DNA of 64,000 bases, from the NCBI GenBank assembly GCA_045126475.1, contig JBGVOL010000026.1, positions 1 to 64,000 of the forward strand, in the 5' to 3' direction. The first letter of the stretch is position 1. Each line of letters starts with the position of its first letter. This stretch comes from SVEL01 sp045126475 (lineage in GTDB: Bacteria; Bacillota; Clostridia; Lachnospirales; Lachnospiraceae). The notes under the pieces are model-generated. The model ran no database searches. It saw nothing but the letters and a program-made list of their open reading frames with translations, and was not told the origin of the DNA. Below are positions 33,956 to 42,556 of the stretch, in pieces. A program made the position numbers and the translations under genes.

Positions 33956-35836
33956 GTGGCAGATAAGAACCGGATAGAAATAAAAAATTCAAATTCATGG
34001 TATTTTCATGATTTATTGGGCAGGCTGCTACAGACCCATGGGGTGTCGGGCAGTGAAATATGTGAAGGTCTCTGCTCAGTGAGTATGATGAGCAGAATAA
34101 TTGCAGGGGAGAGAATTCCCGGCAAGATGATGAGAGACCGTCTGATAGAACGGTTGGGAGTTGCTGACGTAAGAAATGAAAACTTTTTAGCATACGATGA
34201 GCATGAGAGATGGAAGTACAGACAGCAGATAATTAAGAGCATCGATGATGAAGAGTATGACAGTGCGGCAGAGCTTCTTGAAAAATACGTTGAAAATAAA
34301 TTCGAGAATAATGTTGAAAAGCAGTTTTACATAAACATGAAGATTCAGATTATGATAAATCAGGGTGGGAACAGCGAAGAAATCGGAGAGCTGCTAAAAG
34401 AGGCAGTATTGCTTACCGTACCTGATATAGATAACAGGAATATAGGTGAACTGCGCCTTTCCGTAAAGGAACTGGACTTAATTCTGGAATATGAAAAATA
34501 CATGCATGCAGATAAACTTGCGGATAGATGTGAAGAAATTATATCATATGTAAATAGTGCAGATATGGATACTCAGTCAAGGGCAAAAATAATACCTAAA
34601 GTAATGTATTATCAGTGTGAAGCCATGAGGAAGCAGGAATCTCCAGACTATCATCAAATGTTAAAAAGATGTAATCAGGGAATTGAAAGTCTGAGAGATT
34701 CCGCGAAAATGTATTATATGTGGGAGTTACTGAAAGAAAGAGACTTAATATATGCACAGTGGATTAAACTTCTTGAGTGTGCAGGAGATGTGGACAAGGC
34801 AGAGAGATTTCGTGTTTTGCAGAGGGAGAATACGAGGTGGGCAGAAGTTATTGAGGATATCTACATGCAGTGCGGAGTTGAACCGCAGATGAAAAATAAC
34901 TGCCACTTGTATTTTCAGCAGGCAGTATACTGTATAAATGATGTGATAAGATGCAGAAGAGAAATGATGGGACTCAGCAAAAAGGAGCTTAGTGAGGGAA
35001 TATGTGATGAGAGAACCATAGGACGTGTGGAGAATCACAAGACTAAGATACAGATGGCAATTGTAAAGCAGATATTTGAAAGACTGAATTTGGCAGGAGA
35101 ATATCAGAGAGTCGATATAGTTACAGATAATCCTGATATGTTAAAGGTGTTGGAAAGAGTAGTCAGATATAGTAACAACTATGACTATGAAGATGAATGG
35201 AAATGTCTTGATGAACTTGAGGCATCTATAGATATGGATATACCATTAAACAGGCAGTTTATAAAAAGGCAGAGGGCATTAAATAGGTATTATGCAGGGG
35301 AAACTGGAAAAGATGAGGCAGTGCAACAGGTTTTAGAGGCCTTGGAGTATACAATATGTTTTGAATCATTAATGAAGAGCAATGAATTAGTGTTAACAGT
35401 AGGAGAGAGCACCTGTATCTACCAGTTAGCAATATTGACAGGAAAGAAATATATAAATAAGTATTTTGATTTTTTGAAACAGCTATGTGAGCAGTATGAA
35501 CAAAGCGAAACGGTTGGAGAACATATTGGAAGATATGAGCTGATTATGACCGCAGTAGCAAGTGTGTTAGGGAATATCGATAATTTTGAAGAATCAGATG
35601 CCCTAAGTAGAAAAATAACATATTTTAGTGTTCGATACAGAAGGATGAACATACTTCATAAAAACATTTACTGCATTGCATGGAATTATAATGAACGCAA
35701 ACTCAAAGGAATTGCAGTTGCGAATACCTTTGAGTTTGATAAATTGCTAGATAAATGTGTTTTGTTAAGTCATCTTACAAAATCATCTCATTATGAAAGG
35801 TTTTATAAAGATAAGATAAATAAACTTGTGAGATAA
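33956..35836 (+). CDS. Large HTH/helical-repeat regulator, RRNPP-like
   Basis: A 626-aa cytoplasmic protein. An N-terminal HTH-like segment (about 15-65; LLQTHGVSGSEICEGLCSVS, MMSRIIAGERIPGKMMRDRL) is followed by a long all-helical region with TPR-like spacing. A second HTH-like segment sits at about 330-375 (MMGLSKKELSEGICDERTIG, RVENHKT), then more helices. This HTH plus helical-repeat build is that of peptide-sensing RRNPP regulators, though much longer than Rgg or PlcR (about 300 aa). GTG 33956 is set by GAGGAG (33944-33949). The gene ends 5 bp from a convergent gene for a tiny secreted peptide, its candidate ligand, and lies next to a RiPP operon, its candidate target. Confidence 0.68.
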   Translation: MADKNRIEIKNSNSWYFHDLLGRLLQTHGVSGSEICEGLCSVSMMSRIIAGERIPGKMMRDRLIERLGVADVRNENFLAYDEHERWKYRQQIIKSIDDEEYDSAAELLEKYVENKFENNVEKQFYINMKIQIMINQGGNSEEIGELLKEAVLLTVPDIDNRNIGELRLSVKELDLILEYEKYMHADKLADRCEEIISYVNSADMDTQSRAKIIPKVMYYQCEAMRKQESPDYHQMLKRCNQGIESLRDSAKMYYMWELLKERDLIYAQWIKLLECAGDVDKAERFRVLQRENTRWAEVIEDIYMQCGVEPQMKNNCHLYFQQAVYCINDVIRCRREMMGLSKKELSEGICDERTIGRVENHKTKIQMAIVKQIFERLNLAGEYQRVDIVTDNPDMLKVLERVVRYSNNYDYEDEWKCLDELEASIDMDIPLNRQFIKRQRALNRYYAGETGKDEAVQQVLEALEYTICFESLMKSNELVLTVGESTCIYQLAILTGKKYINKYFDFLKQLCEQYEQSETVGEHIGRYELIMTAVASVLGNIDNFEESDALSRKITYFSVRYRRMNILHKNIYCIAWNYNERKLKGIAVANTFEFDKLLDKCVLLSHLTKSSHYERFYKDKINKLVR

Positions 35837-35841
35837 ATAAA

Positions 35842-36000
35842 TTAATTATACTCTTGAACGAAATCATCACTATCATCTAAAACAGAAATAGGATTTTCTT
35901 CCTGTGGAATAGAATGAATACTTTTTAGTGTTAAACAGTTTATACAAAGTAAGGTTGAACATATTAATGTCATTAATGATTTGATTAGTGTTTTTTTCAT
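35842..36000 (-). CDS. Secreted mini-peptide, candidate quorum pheromone
   Basis: A 52-aa protein. MKKTLIKSLMTLICSTLLCI begins a basic then hydrophobic signal sequence (about 1-26), followed by a short polar acidic tail that ends ISVLDDSDDFVQEYN. The size and layout match Phr/PapR-type precursors of signalling peptides. The start at 36000 has AAGGAGA (36015-36009) 8 nt upstream; a longer frame from 36081 lacks one. It is convergent with the regulator (5-bp gap) and divergent from the RiPP precursor, sharing the operator at 36061-36119. Confidence 0.68.
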   Translation of the reverse strand: MKKTLIKSLMTLICSTLLCINCLTLKSIHSIPQEENPISVLDDSDDFVQEYN

Positions 36001-36036
36001 TAGAATAATCTCCTTCTTATGTGTTTTTACGAGAGC

Positions 36037-36143
36037 AGTATATAGTGATGAACAAGTAAAAACAATAGCCAGAGTTGTCAATAAAGAAGTTATATTGATT
36101 GACAGCTTTGGCTATTGTTGATTGGTTTGGTGGATGATAGTAT
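36037..36143. promoter_or_regulatory. Divergent promoters around a 22-bp inverted repeat
   Basis: Two 22-bp arms (36061-36082 and 36098-36119) match in 20 of 22 positions as an inverted repeat with a 15-nt centre; each arm carries AACAATAGCCA outward and TTGACA/TGTCAA inward. The outer ends give a -35 for each side: leftward TTGTTT (36065-36060), 17 nt, TATACT (36042-36037) toward the mini-peptide; rightward TTGTTG (36115-36120), 17 nt, TAGTAT (36138-36143) toward the RiPP precursor. One dimeric activator bound at each arm could fire both promoters. Confidence 0.7.
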
Positions 36144-36189
36144 ACGAATACAGGGTGTTGCCTTGAATAAAAATAAGGAGGATAAATTC

Positions 36190-36300
36190 ATGACAGTAAT
36201 TTGTGAGAAGAAAACATCTTTAGAAGAAATGTTAGATGTTTTTGGATGTGCAGCTACAGCGTCTAATCGTAATTGTGCACTCATTTGTATTGCAGCATAG
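36190..36300 (+). CDS. RiPP precursor peptide (36 aa)
   Basis: MTVICEKKTSLEEMLDVFGC is the leader plus first core Cys; the rest reads AATASNRNCALICIAA. The acidic TSLEEMLDVFG segment looks like a maturase-recognition leader, and the core (20-36) has cysteines 20, 29 and 33 among Ala, Ser, Thr and Asn, suited to thioether crosslinks (sactipeptide or ranthipeptide style). ATG 36190 has AGGAGG (36176-36181) 8 nt upstream. It is followed by a hairpin attenuator, the radical SAM enzyme and an ABC exporter. I do not recognise the peptide family. Confidence 0.75.
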   Translation: MTVICEKKTSLEEMLDVFGCAATASNRNCALICIAA

Positions 36301-36312
36301 ACATTAAATTAA

Positions 36313-36336
36313 AGGGAGCTTTGGCTCCCTGATTTT
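36313..36336 (+). terminator. Weak terminator between precursor and maturase
   Basis: AGGGAGC (36313-36319) pairs with GCTCCCT (36324-36330) around TTTG, then GATTTT. A partial terminator here is common in RiPP operons, giving more precursor than enzyme. Confidence 0.65.
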
Positions 36337-36349
36337 ATGGAGAAAGATT

Positions 36350-37594
36350 ATGTATTATATACCGGGATATGTATTAGAAAGAGATATAGATTGTTATAAT
36401 GTAAATCTTCAGTCTATTATTCACCAAAATGAAATACAGTTGGGAGAAAAGGAGATTATTGAAGAATACAGAACTATAAAAAAAAGTGGAACTAAAAAAA
36501 TAGAATCCAAATTGGAAAAATTTTTATATGAACAGGAAATGTTATGCAGTGAATTGGAGCTGAAGAACATTAATGAACGTTTTAGGAAAACGATGCGTAG
36601 TAAAATGATTCTTACTATAATGCCAACAGAGAACTGCAATTTTAATTGTGCATATTGTTACGAGAAACATGATAATACGGTAATGGGTAAGAATGTAATT
36701 GAAGGGATTAAAAAATTTCTATATTCCAAATCCTTAGAAATAAACAAAATCGATATAAGTTGGTTTGGGGGAGAACCAACTTTAAGAGAGAATATCGTTG
36801 TTGAAATAAGTGAATATATGAAAAAATTGGTAGAGGAAAGAAATACTATCATATATACAGGCTCAATGACCACTAATGGTTATCTGCTGGATGAAAGAAG
36901 ATTCAAAAGATTTTTGAGTTTGGGAATAAACAACTATCAGATTACTCTTGATGGGTTCAATCATGATAAAACAAGACCATTAAAAGATGGAAGTCCCACA
37001 TTGGAAAAAATATTGGGTAATTTAAGACAGATATCACGTCTGCCGGAGCAATATCATTTTAAGATTATTCTTAGGAGAAATATATTGCCCGATGATGGCA
37101 TGGAATGGTATGATTACCTTAATAAAGAATTTGGAGATGACAAAAGGTTCTCAATACTTGTCAGAACTGTTGGAGATTTTGGGGGAGAAAGTGTTAAAAA
37201 GATGAATATAATATCTGAATCAGATATAAATAAAGTTTTAAGAGCACATTGTGATTATATTAGGAGATTAAAGATAAAATTAGAAAATGAGGTTGTCGAT
37301 AATGAAGAAGTTCCCCTTTCAAAGATATGTTATGCATCATTTCCAAACGGATTTGTTTTTAGAACAAACGGAAATATAGAAAAATGTACTATATCCTTGG
37401 GAAATGAGAAAAATGTTGTTGGAAAGGTGGATAGTAATGGACAAGTAATCATTGATGAGGAACAGAATATGCAATGGAGCGGAACATATACAGATACAGA
37501 ATGTTATCGTTGTAAATCGTTTCTAAGTTGCAATAATTTAATGTGTCCTCAGAAAAATATAATTAGAAACACAAAGAAGGTATGCAGTAGATAA
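36350..37594 (+). CDS. Radical SAM/SPASM RiPP maturase
   Basis: A 414-aa enzyme. N-terminal region of about 90 residues (probable precursor-binding domain), then the radical SAM core with Cys96-x3-Cys100-x2-Cys103 (CNFNCAYCYE) for the SAM-bound 4Fe-4S cluster, WFGGEPT, and TTNGYLL. The C-terminal SPASM domain has Cys in ICYASFPNGFVFRTNGNIEKC and in CYRCKSFLSCNNLMCPQK for auxiliary clusters. Such enzymes install thioether or carbon-carbon crosslinks in the product of the adjacent precursor gene. It starts 49 nt after the precursor stop, downstream of the attenuator. Confidence 0.9.
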   Translation: MYYIPGYVLERDIDCYNVNLQSIIHQNEIQLGEKEIIEEYRTIKKSGTKKIESKLEKFLYEQEMLCSELELKNINERFRKTMRSKMILTIMPTENCNFNCAYCYEKHDNTVMGKNVIEGIKKFLYSKSLEINKIDISWFGGEPTLRENIVVEISEYMKKLVEERNTIIYTGSMTTNGYLLDERRFKRFLSLGINNYQITLDGFNHDKTRPLKDGSPTLEKILGNLRQISRLPEQYHFKIILRRNILPDDGMEWYDYLNKEFGDDKRFSILVRTVGDFGGESVKKMNIISESDINKVLRAHCDYIRRLKIKLENEVVDNEEVPLSKICYASFPNGFVFRTNGNIEKCTISLGNEKNVVGKVDSNGQVIIDEEQNMQWSGTYTDTECYRCKSFLSCNNLMCPQKNIIRNTKKVCSR

Positions 37595-37605
37595 GGGGTA
37601 TGTAC

Positions 37606-39216
37606 ATGAAAAAATATTTGAAAAAAGAATGGAAATTAGTTACTGTCACAGTGATTCTGTGCGGAATACTGATGCTTATAAAGGGTACTGCATCTCTTAT
37701 TCAGATGAGGATGTTTGACTATATCATAGAAGGAGATTTAAAAGGGGTATTTATTTTCCTTGGAATTATATCTTTGACATGGATTGCGTTTTTTGCACTT
37801 TCTCTTATGGAATGTAAGACAGAAACAAAAGTTGTTGCAAGAATGAATAACCAGGTCAGGGAGGACATTTCATCTAAAATTTTAAAAAGAGATTTTGGTA
37901 AGTTCAGACAAAATAATACAGGTGAATATTTATCATGGTATATTAATGATGTCAATCAGATAGAGAATCTGGGATTTAGAACTTTTTTTGAAACCTGTTT
38001 TTATGTTTTTTCATTGGTAGTGGGAGCGTTGATGCTTCTTGCATATCACTGGCTGTTGTTGGTTATGTCAGTTGTTTCGGCACTTATAACCATTTTTGTA
38101 TCAAAGAAAATGGACAAGTACCTTCAGAGGGGGTCAAAAAAAGTATCTAAGATGATGGAAGTATTTTCCGAGAGAACGAAAGAACAGATATCAGGTTTTT
38201 CTGTTTTAAGAAGCTTTGGCCTTTTATCATCGTATAAGAGTAACGTAAATAAAGAAAGCAATATACTGGAGAGTGGGAAAAGAGACTTTGAAGTAACAAA
38301 GGAGAAATGCAGTCTGGTGGTAAACGTTTCAAACACTATTGTAAATATGTGTACCAACATGTTACTGTTTACGCTGGCAATTGTGGGAATTGTACCACTA
38401 AACATTATATTTGGAGGAACAAATCTGGTAGCAATGGTTTCCCAGGCCACATCGTCATTTGGAACACTTCGTATGAAGCTTTCTTCATCAAAGCCGTATT
38501 TTGAAAAAATTGAAACAGGGGAAACGGCCAAAGATTCCAAAAAGGAGATGGCTACACTTGTATCCGATATCTCCATTGAAAACGTATCATTTTCATATGA
38601 AGATAAGGAAATACTGAAGAATTTAAGTTTGAAATTCTCTAAAAATAAAAAGTATGCCCTTGTCGGAGAGTCCGGTTCAGGAAAGACAACTATATTCCGT
38701 CTTATTCTCGGATATCTGGAAAAATATGACGGGAAAGTACTGTTTGACGGCGAAGAGATTGGAAATTTTGACCCGGATTCAATACAGAAACAGATAGCAT
38801 ATATTGAACAGGAAGTATTTCTCTTTAATACAAGCATCAGGGAAAATATAACACTTGGAATGGATTTTAAAGAGGAAGATTTGAGAAAAGCCATAAAGGA
38901 TAGCGCATTGGAAGCAGATATTGAGGGCTTTGAAGAAGGAATAGATACAGTGGTCGGTGAAAACGGAAACAAATTATCGGGAGGCCAGCGTCAGCGAGTT
39001 GCAATTGCAAGAGCACTTTTACATAATCGTTCCATTCTTCTGGTAGACGAAGGAACATCTGCCCTTGACAGGAAAAATGCACAGATGGTCGAGAATTGTC
39101 TTTTAAATAATAAAGACCTCACACTTATTTTAATTAGCCACAATCTGTCAGAGGAACAGCGGGAAAAATTTGATGCTATCTATGAAATAAAGAAAAACCG
39201 ATCTTGTGAAAATTAA
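37606..39216 (+). CDS. ABC exporter of the RiPP operon
   Basis: A 536-aa fused exporter: six-helix membrane domain (about 12-300) and ATPase domain with GESGSGKTT (Walker A), LSGGQRQR (signature), LLVDEGTSALD (Walker B) and ISHN (switch His). There is no N-terminal C39 peptidase domain, so leader removal must be done by another protease. It likely exports the modified peptide. Of two ATGs (37600, 37606) the second is 7 nt from AAGGGG (37593-37598) and is chosen. It begins 11 nt after the maturase stop. Confidence 0.9.
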   Translation: MKKYLKKEWKLVTVTVILCGILMLIKGTASLIQMRMFDYIIEGDLKGVFIFLGIISLTWIAFFALSLMECKTETKVVARMNNQVREDISSKILKRDFGKFRQNNTGEYLSWYINDVNQIENLGFRTFFETCFYVFSLVVGALMLLAYHWLLLVMSVVSALITIFVSKKMDKYLQRGSKKVSKMMEVFSERTKEQISGFSVLRSFGLLSSYKSNVNKESNILESGKRDFEVTKEKCSLVVNVSNTIVNMCTNMLLFTLAIVGIVPLNIIFGGTNLVAMVSQATSSFGTLRMKLSSSKPYFEKIETGETAKDSKKEMATLVSDISIENVSFSYEDKEILKNLSLKFSKNKKYALVGESGSGKTTIFRLILGYLEKYDGKVLFDGEEIGNFDPDSIQKQIAYIEQEVFLFNTSIRENITLGMDFKEEDLRKAIKDSALEADIEGFEEGIDTVVGENGNKLSGGQRQRVAIARALLHNRSILLVDEGTSALDRKNAQMVENCLLNNKDLTLILISHNLSEEQREKFDAIYEIKKNRSCEN

Positions 39217-39237
39217 AAAGGAAATAAATGTTTTGGA

Positions 39238-39283
39238 AATAATCAGGGCAGGTTTGTCAGGAGACAGACCTGCCCTGATTATT
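39238..39283 (+). terminator. Terminator of the RiPP operon
   Basis: AATAATCAGGGCAGGT pairs with ACCTGCCCTGATTATT, extended by GTC/GAC inside. The stem is very stable (over 16 bp) but followed by a weak GTTGCTT tail; it could also act on the opposite strand. Confidence 0.7.
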
Positions 39284-39319
39284 GTTGCTTATGAAAGATA
39301 CAAATAATCGCAGCATCCG

Positions 39320-40591
39320 GTGGAAGTCATTTTTAAATTTATCTTGTTAAATTTCAGTATATTTTGTATACTATTCATAAGTGAAAATGTTTATAAGGAA
39401 CACCGTGGACTGTTGTGTTATTTGTCAGCTAAAAAGGGGGAAATCAGAACATTGGAAAATGCAAGAGAGCTTTTTTTTATCAATAAAGAAGATATGGAGA
39501 TGAATGCAGAAGTAACTGCAAACAGATATACATTAAAATGCATGCATGTAACCCTTGGAATGCTGACGGTTGTATGGGTGCTTAATATACTGAATATTTT
39601 TACGATTAACAGGCAGGTTATGACATTGACATATGTACTTGCACTTATTATATATGCGACAGGAATTGTTGTGTGCAGGGTGTTTGGCATCGCAAAGAGC
39701 TGGATGAAATATTATCTGATAACCTGGGTGAGTCTTACACTGACTGTGATTACCACATTACTCACATATCACGCAGTACTTGGCTGTATGATACCGATAA
39801 TCTATGCATCCATGTATTCCTCAAAGAAGCTTGCCGCGTATACATATTTTTTAACGGTAGTAAGTATTGCGGTTTCGGTATATGTGGGATACTATTTTGG
39901 TATATGTGATGCAAACATGGTTCTGCTGACGGGAGAGCCCCTTGCAAAATATATTACAGAGGATAAAACATTTGCACTAAATTATATAAATGACAATCCG
40001 GTGTGGACGCTGAGCCTCTTTTTTGTATTGCCGCGTTGTATGATTTGTGCAGTTATAAGCAAAGTATCAGGCAGTGTGTCAGACATCATACGGTCAAATA
40101 TGAAAAATGCAAGCAGGATGAAAAACCTGGCAGAGATAGACGGTATGACAGGCGTATATAACAGAAGCAAATATCTTGATGTTATATCAAATTCTTATAG
40201 AGAAGAGAACAGCATTGCAGTTATTTTCTGGGATATTAATAATCTTAAGACGGTAAATGACAACATGGGACACGAGCATGGCGACAGAATGATAGTTACC
40301 ATGGCAGAGTCACTGAAAAAGATAGCATCAGATAATGCGAAGGCCTATCGTGTAGGCGGAGATGAGTTCGTCATGATTATGAGCGGCAGTGATGAGAATG
40401 ACGTCAAAAGAAAGATAAAAGAGTGGCGGACGGAACTTGATGTATTAAATGAGAAAGCTGAGGAGCCGATTTCGGTGTCAGTAGGATATGCCTGCGGAAA
40501 AGGAAAATATATAGAAGATATTATTAATGAAGCAGACAGAATGATGTATAAGGACAAGGAACAATATCACAACAGCAGAAATAGCAAATGA
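39320..40591 (+). CDS. Membrane diguanylate cyclase (GGDEF)
   Basis: Makes the second messenger c-di-GMP from two GTP. Up to 423 aa: an N-terminal hydrophobic segment, then about six membrane helices (about 75-250) of an unassigned sensor, and a GGDEF domain with intact GGDEF at 346-350 (YRVGGDEFVM) and the metal and substrate strand FWDINNLKTVNDNMGHEHGD. No RxxD inhibitory site is seen five residues before GGDEF. The start is uncertain: GTG 39320 has no ribosome site, and an ATG at 39494 (before the main helices) is a shorter option. It overlaps the next gene slightly. Confidence 0.85.
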   Translation: MEVIFKFILLNFSIFCILFISENVYKEHRGLLCYLSAKKGEIRTLENARELFFINKEDMEMNAEVTANRYTLKCMHVTLGMLTVVWVLNILNIFTINRQVMTLTYVLALIIYATGIVVCRVFGIAKSWMKYYLITWVSLTLTVITTLLTYHAVLGCMIPIIYASMYSSKKLAAYTYFLTVVSIAVSVYVGYYFGICDANMVLLTGEPLAKYITEDKTFALNYINDNPVWTLSLFFVLPRCMICAVISKVSGSVSDIIRSNMKNASRMKNLAEIDGMTGVYNRSKYLDVISNSYREENSIAVIFWDINNLKTVNDNMGHEHGDRMIVTMAESLKKIASDNAKAYRVGGDEFVMIMSGSDENDVKRKIKEWRTELDVLNEKAEEPISVSVGYACGKGKYIEDIINEADRMMYKDKEQYHNSRNSK

Positions 40592-40617
40592 GAATGAGCA
40601 GACAAGGAGGAAGGGAA

Positions 40618-41037
40618 ATGAAAAAGGTACTGGTAGTAGACGACACAAAATCAATACTCAAAATGGTGAAGTTTGTATTAAATGACCATTATGATGTATA
40701 TCTTTCAAATACAGGTGAACTTGCACTGGAGATTCTTGAGAGAAAACCCATAGACATAGTTCTTATGGATGTGGACATGCCGGATATGGATGGAGTTGAG
40801 ACCGTTCAGAAAATCAGGGAGATGGAGAATATAAAAGATATTCCGGTTATGTTTTTTACTGCTATGGCATCAAAAGAGACAGTTGAGAGGTGTATGGCTG
40901 TAGGCATGGTTGATTATATTGTAAAGCCGTACAAACCGGAGGAACTGTTGGAGCGTCTTGAGAAATTCTTCAAAAAGACAACATATATTCCGCCTGAGAA
41001 TGGAAATGGAAATTACGACAAGAATGATGGAGAATAA
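40618..41037 (+). CDS. Single-domain response regulator (CheY-like)
   Basis: A 139-aa receiver with no output domain. Acidic pair Asp8-Asp9 (VLVVDDTKS), phosphoacceptor Asp51 (LMDVDMPDMDG), the conserved Thr in FFTAMAS and Lys in VKPYKPEE are all present, so it should be phosphorylatable. ATG 40618 is 7 nt from AAGGAGG (40604-40610); an upstream frame start at 40588 precedes that site. It is probably cotranscribed with the GGDEF gene. A short Asn/Gly-rich tail overlaps the decarboxylase start by 14 bp. Confidence 0.9.
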   Translation: MKKVLVVDDTKSILKMVKFVLNDHYDVYLSNTGELALEILERKPIDIVLMDVDMPDMDGVETVQKIREMENIKDIPVMFFTAMASKETVERCMAVGMVDYIVKPYKPEELLERLEKFFKKTTYIPPENGNGNYDKNDGE

Positions 41038-42556
41038 CAGAGACAGTCTTTACAGTAAATTGAATAGCTACAAGACAAGTGGGATTTATCCGTTTCATAT
41101 GCCGGGACATAAGCGCATGTCCCGTATGACGGAGAATCCCTACAGTTATGATATAACGGAAATAGACGGATTTGACAATCTCCATCATGCACGGGGAATA
41201 CTTCGTGAGTCCATGGACATGGCATCCGAATTTTATGGTACGAAGAGGACATATTATCTTGTAAACGGAAGCACATGTGGGATTCTGGCGGCCATTTCAT
41301 CCTGTGTCAGACAGGGCGGGAAGATACTGATGGCGAGAAACTGCCATAAGGCTGTCTACAACGCCGTGTATTTAAGAGGACTTGATGCAAAGTATGTGTA
41401 TCCGAGAGCCATAGACGGCATGACCATGTCGGGAGGAATCCACCCGAGAGATGTGGAGGAGATTTTAAATGAAAATCCCGATACGGAGGCAGTCATCATA
41501 ACGTCACCTACATATGAGGGAATTGTTTCATATGTGGAGGCAGTTGCCAAAGTGGTTCATGGCCATAACATACCGCTTATCGTTGATGAGGCTCATGGGG
41601 CCCATTTCGGCATGAGCGAGTATTTTCCGAAAACAGCAATAGAGTGTGGTGCCGATATAGTCATTCAGAGTGTTCATAAGACACTGCCGTCAATGACCCA
41701 GACGGCGCTGCTTCATGTGTGCAGTGATATGCCTGACATGGCAAAGATAGAAAGATTTCTTTCCATTTACCAGTCAAGCAGTCCGTCCTATGTCCTTATG
41801 GCAAGCATAGACGGATGCATAAGGGATATCATTGAAAATGGTCCGGAAGGCTTCTCCGGTTATGTGGCAAGGCTGAAGGAATTCAGAAAGCAGACAGAAA
41901 AATTTACCCATATAAAACTTCTTGATAAAGGTATTCTTGGAAAAAGCGGAGTATACGACCTTGATGAAGGAAAACTTGTCATTGTGGTAAACAGTAAAAA
42001 ATACAGTGGCAATGACCTGTACAGAGAGCTTCTTCAGAAGTACAATCTTCAGATGGAGATGGCAGCTTCCGATTATGTTATTGCCATGACATCTCTTATG
42101 GACAGTGACGAGGGATTTGAAAGATTATATAAGGCATTGGAAAATATCGACAGAAATATCCGCATAGATGAAGGATATGGAGAAAATGCGTCTGAGCCTT
42201 TTGCTGAAAAAGAAGTCTATGAAAAGAAGACGGCTGTTGTGTGCATGCAGGTAAGCGAGGCACTTGATTCGGAGATGGAATCGGTGGATTTTGTCGGATG
42301 CAGCGGTAGGATTGCCGGAGAGTATGTCTATTTATATCCGCCGGGAATACCTGTTATCGTTCCCGGAGAAATGATAGAAAAGGGAACCATCGATTATCTC
42401 ATACAGTGTAAGGAACAGGGCCTTGAGGTTCAGGGACAGGCTGATGATACACTAAAAAACATTATGGTTATTAAAGAAAATTGGAAGGGATTTAACTATG
42501 GGAAAAATATATTACCTGATGGGCAAAAGTTCGTCGGGGAAGGATACCATGTTTAA
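41024..42556 (+). CDS. Orn/Lys/Arg decarboxylase family protein
   Basis: A 510-aa PLP enzyme of the fold-type I Orn/Lys/Arg decarboxylase family (Bacillus YaaO-like), likely involved in polyamine synthesis. Features: FHMPGHKRM, EIDGFDNLHHA, the SVHKTLPSMTQTA loop with PLP Lys219, and a C-terminal domain with GRIAGEYVYLYPPGIPVIVPGE. The substrate (Arg, Lys or Orn) is not certain. The start is one of two adjacent ATGs (41024, 41027) inside the receiver gene; no strong ribosome site, so translation is likely coupled. The 3' end overlaps gmk by 59 bp. Confidence 0.88.
   Translation: MMENNRDSLYSKLNSYKTSGIYPFHMPGHKRMSRMTENPYSYDITEIDGFDNLHHARGILRESMDMASEFYGTKRTYYLVNGSTCGILAAISSCVRQGGKILMARNCHKAVYNAVYLRGLDAKYVYPRAIDGMTMSGGIHPRDVEEILNENPDTEAVIITSPTYEGIVSYVEAVAKVVHGHNIPLIVDEAHGAHFGMSEYFPKTAIECGADIVIQSVHKTLPSMTQTALLHVCSDMPDMAKIERFLSIYQSSSPSYVLMASIDGCIRDIIENGPEGFSGYVARLKEFRKQTEKFTHIKLLDKGILGKSGVYDLDEGKLVIVVNSKKYSGNDLYRELLQKYNLQMEMAASDYVIAMTSLMDSDEGFERLYKALENIDRNIRIDEGYGENASEPFAEKEVYEKKTAVVCMQVSEALDSEMESVDFVGCSGRIAGEYVYLYPPGIPVIVPGEMIEKGTIDYLIQCKEQGLEVQGQADDTLKNIMVIKENWKGFNYGKNILPDGQKFVGEGYHV

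Noticed and set aside
32330..35836. Prophage or integrative element remnant
   Set aside because: XRE plus ImmA is typical of such elements, but no integrase, att repeats or structural genes are visible.
38124..38972. Minus-strand open frame of 282 codons opposite the RiPP exporter
   Set aside because: It mirrors a strongly supported ABC transporter, has no ribosome site, and its residues are antisense-type (Ser, Phe, Ile rich).
39291..39350. Short frame starting ATG 39291 as the N-terminus of the GGDEF protein
   Set aside because: It is in a different register and stops within 20 codons.
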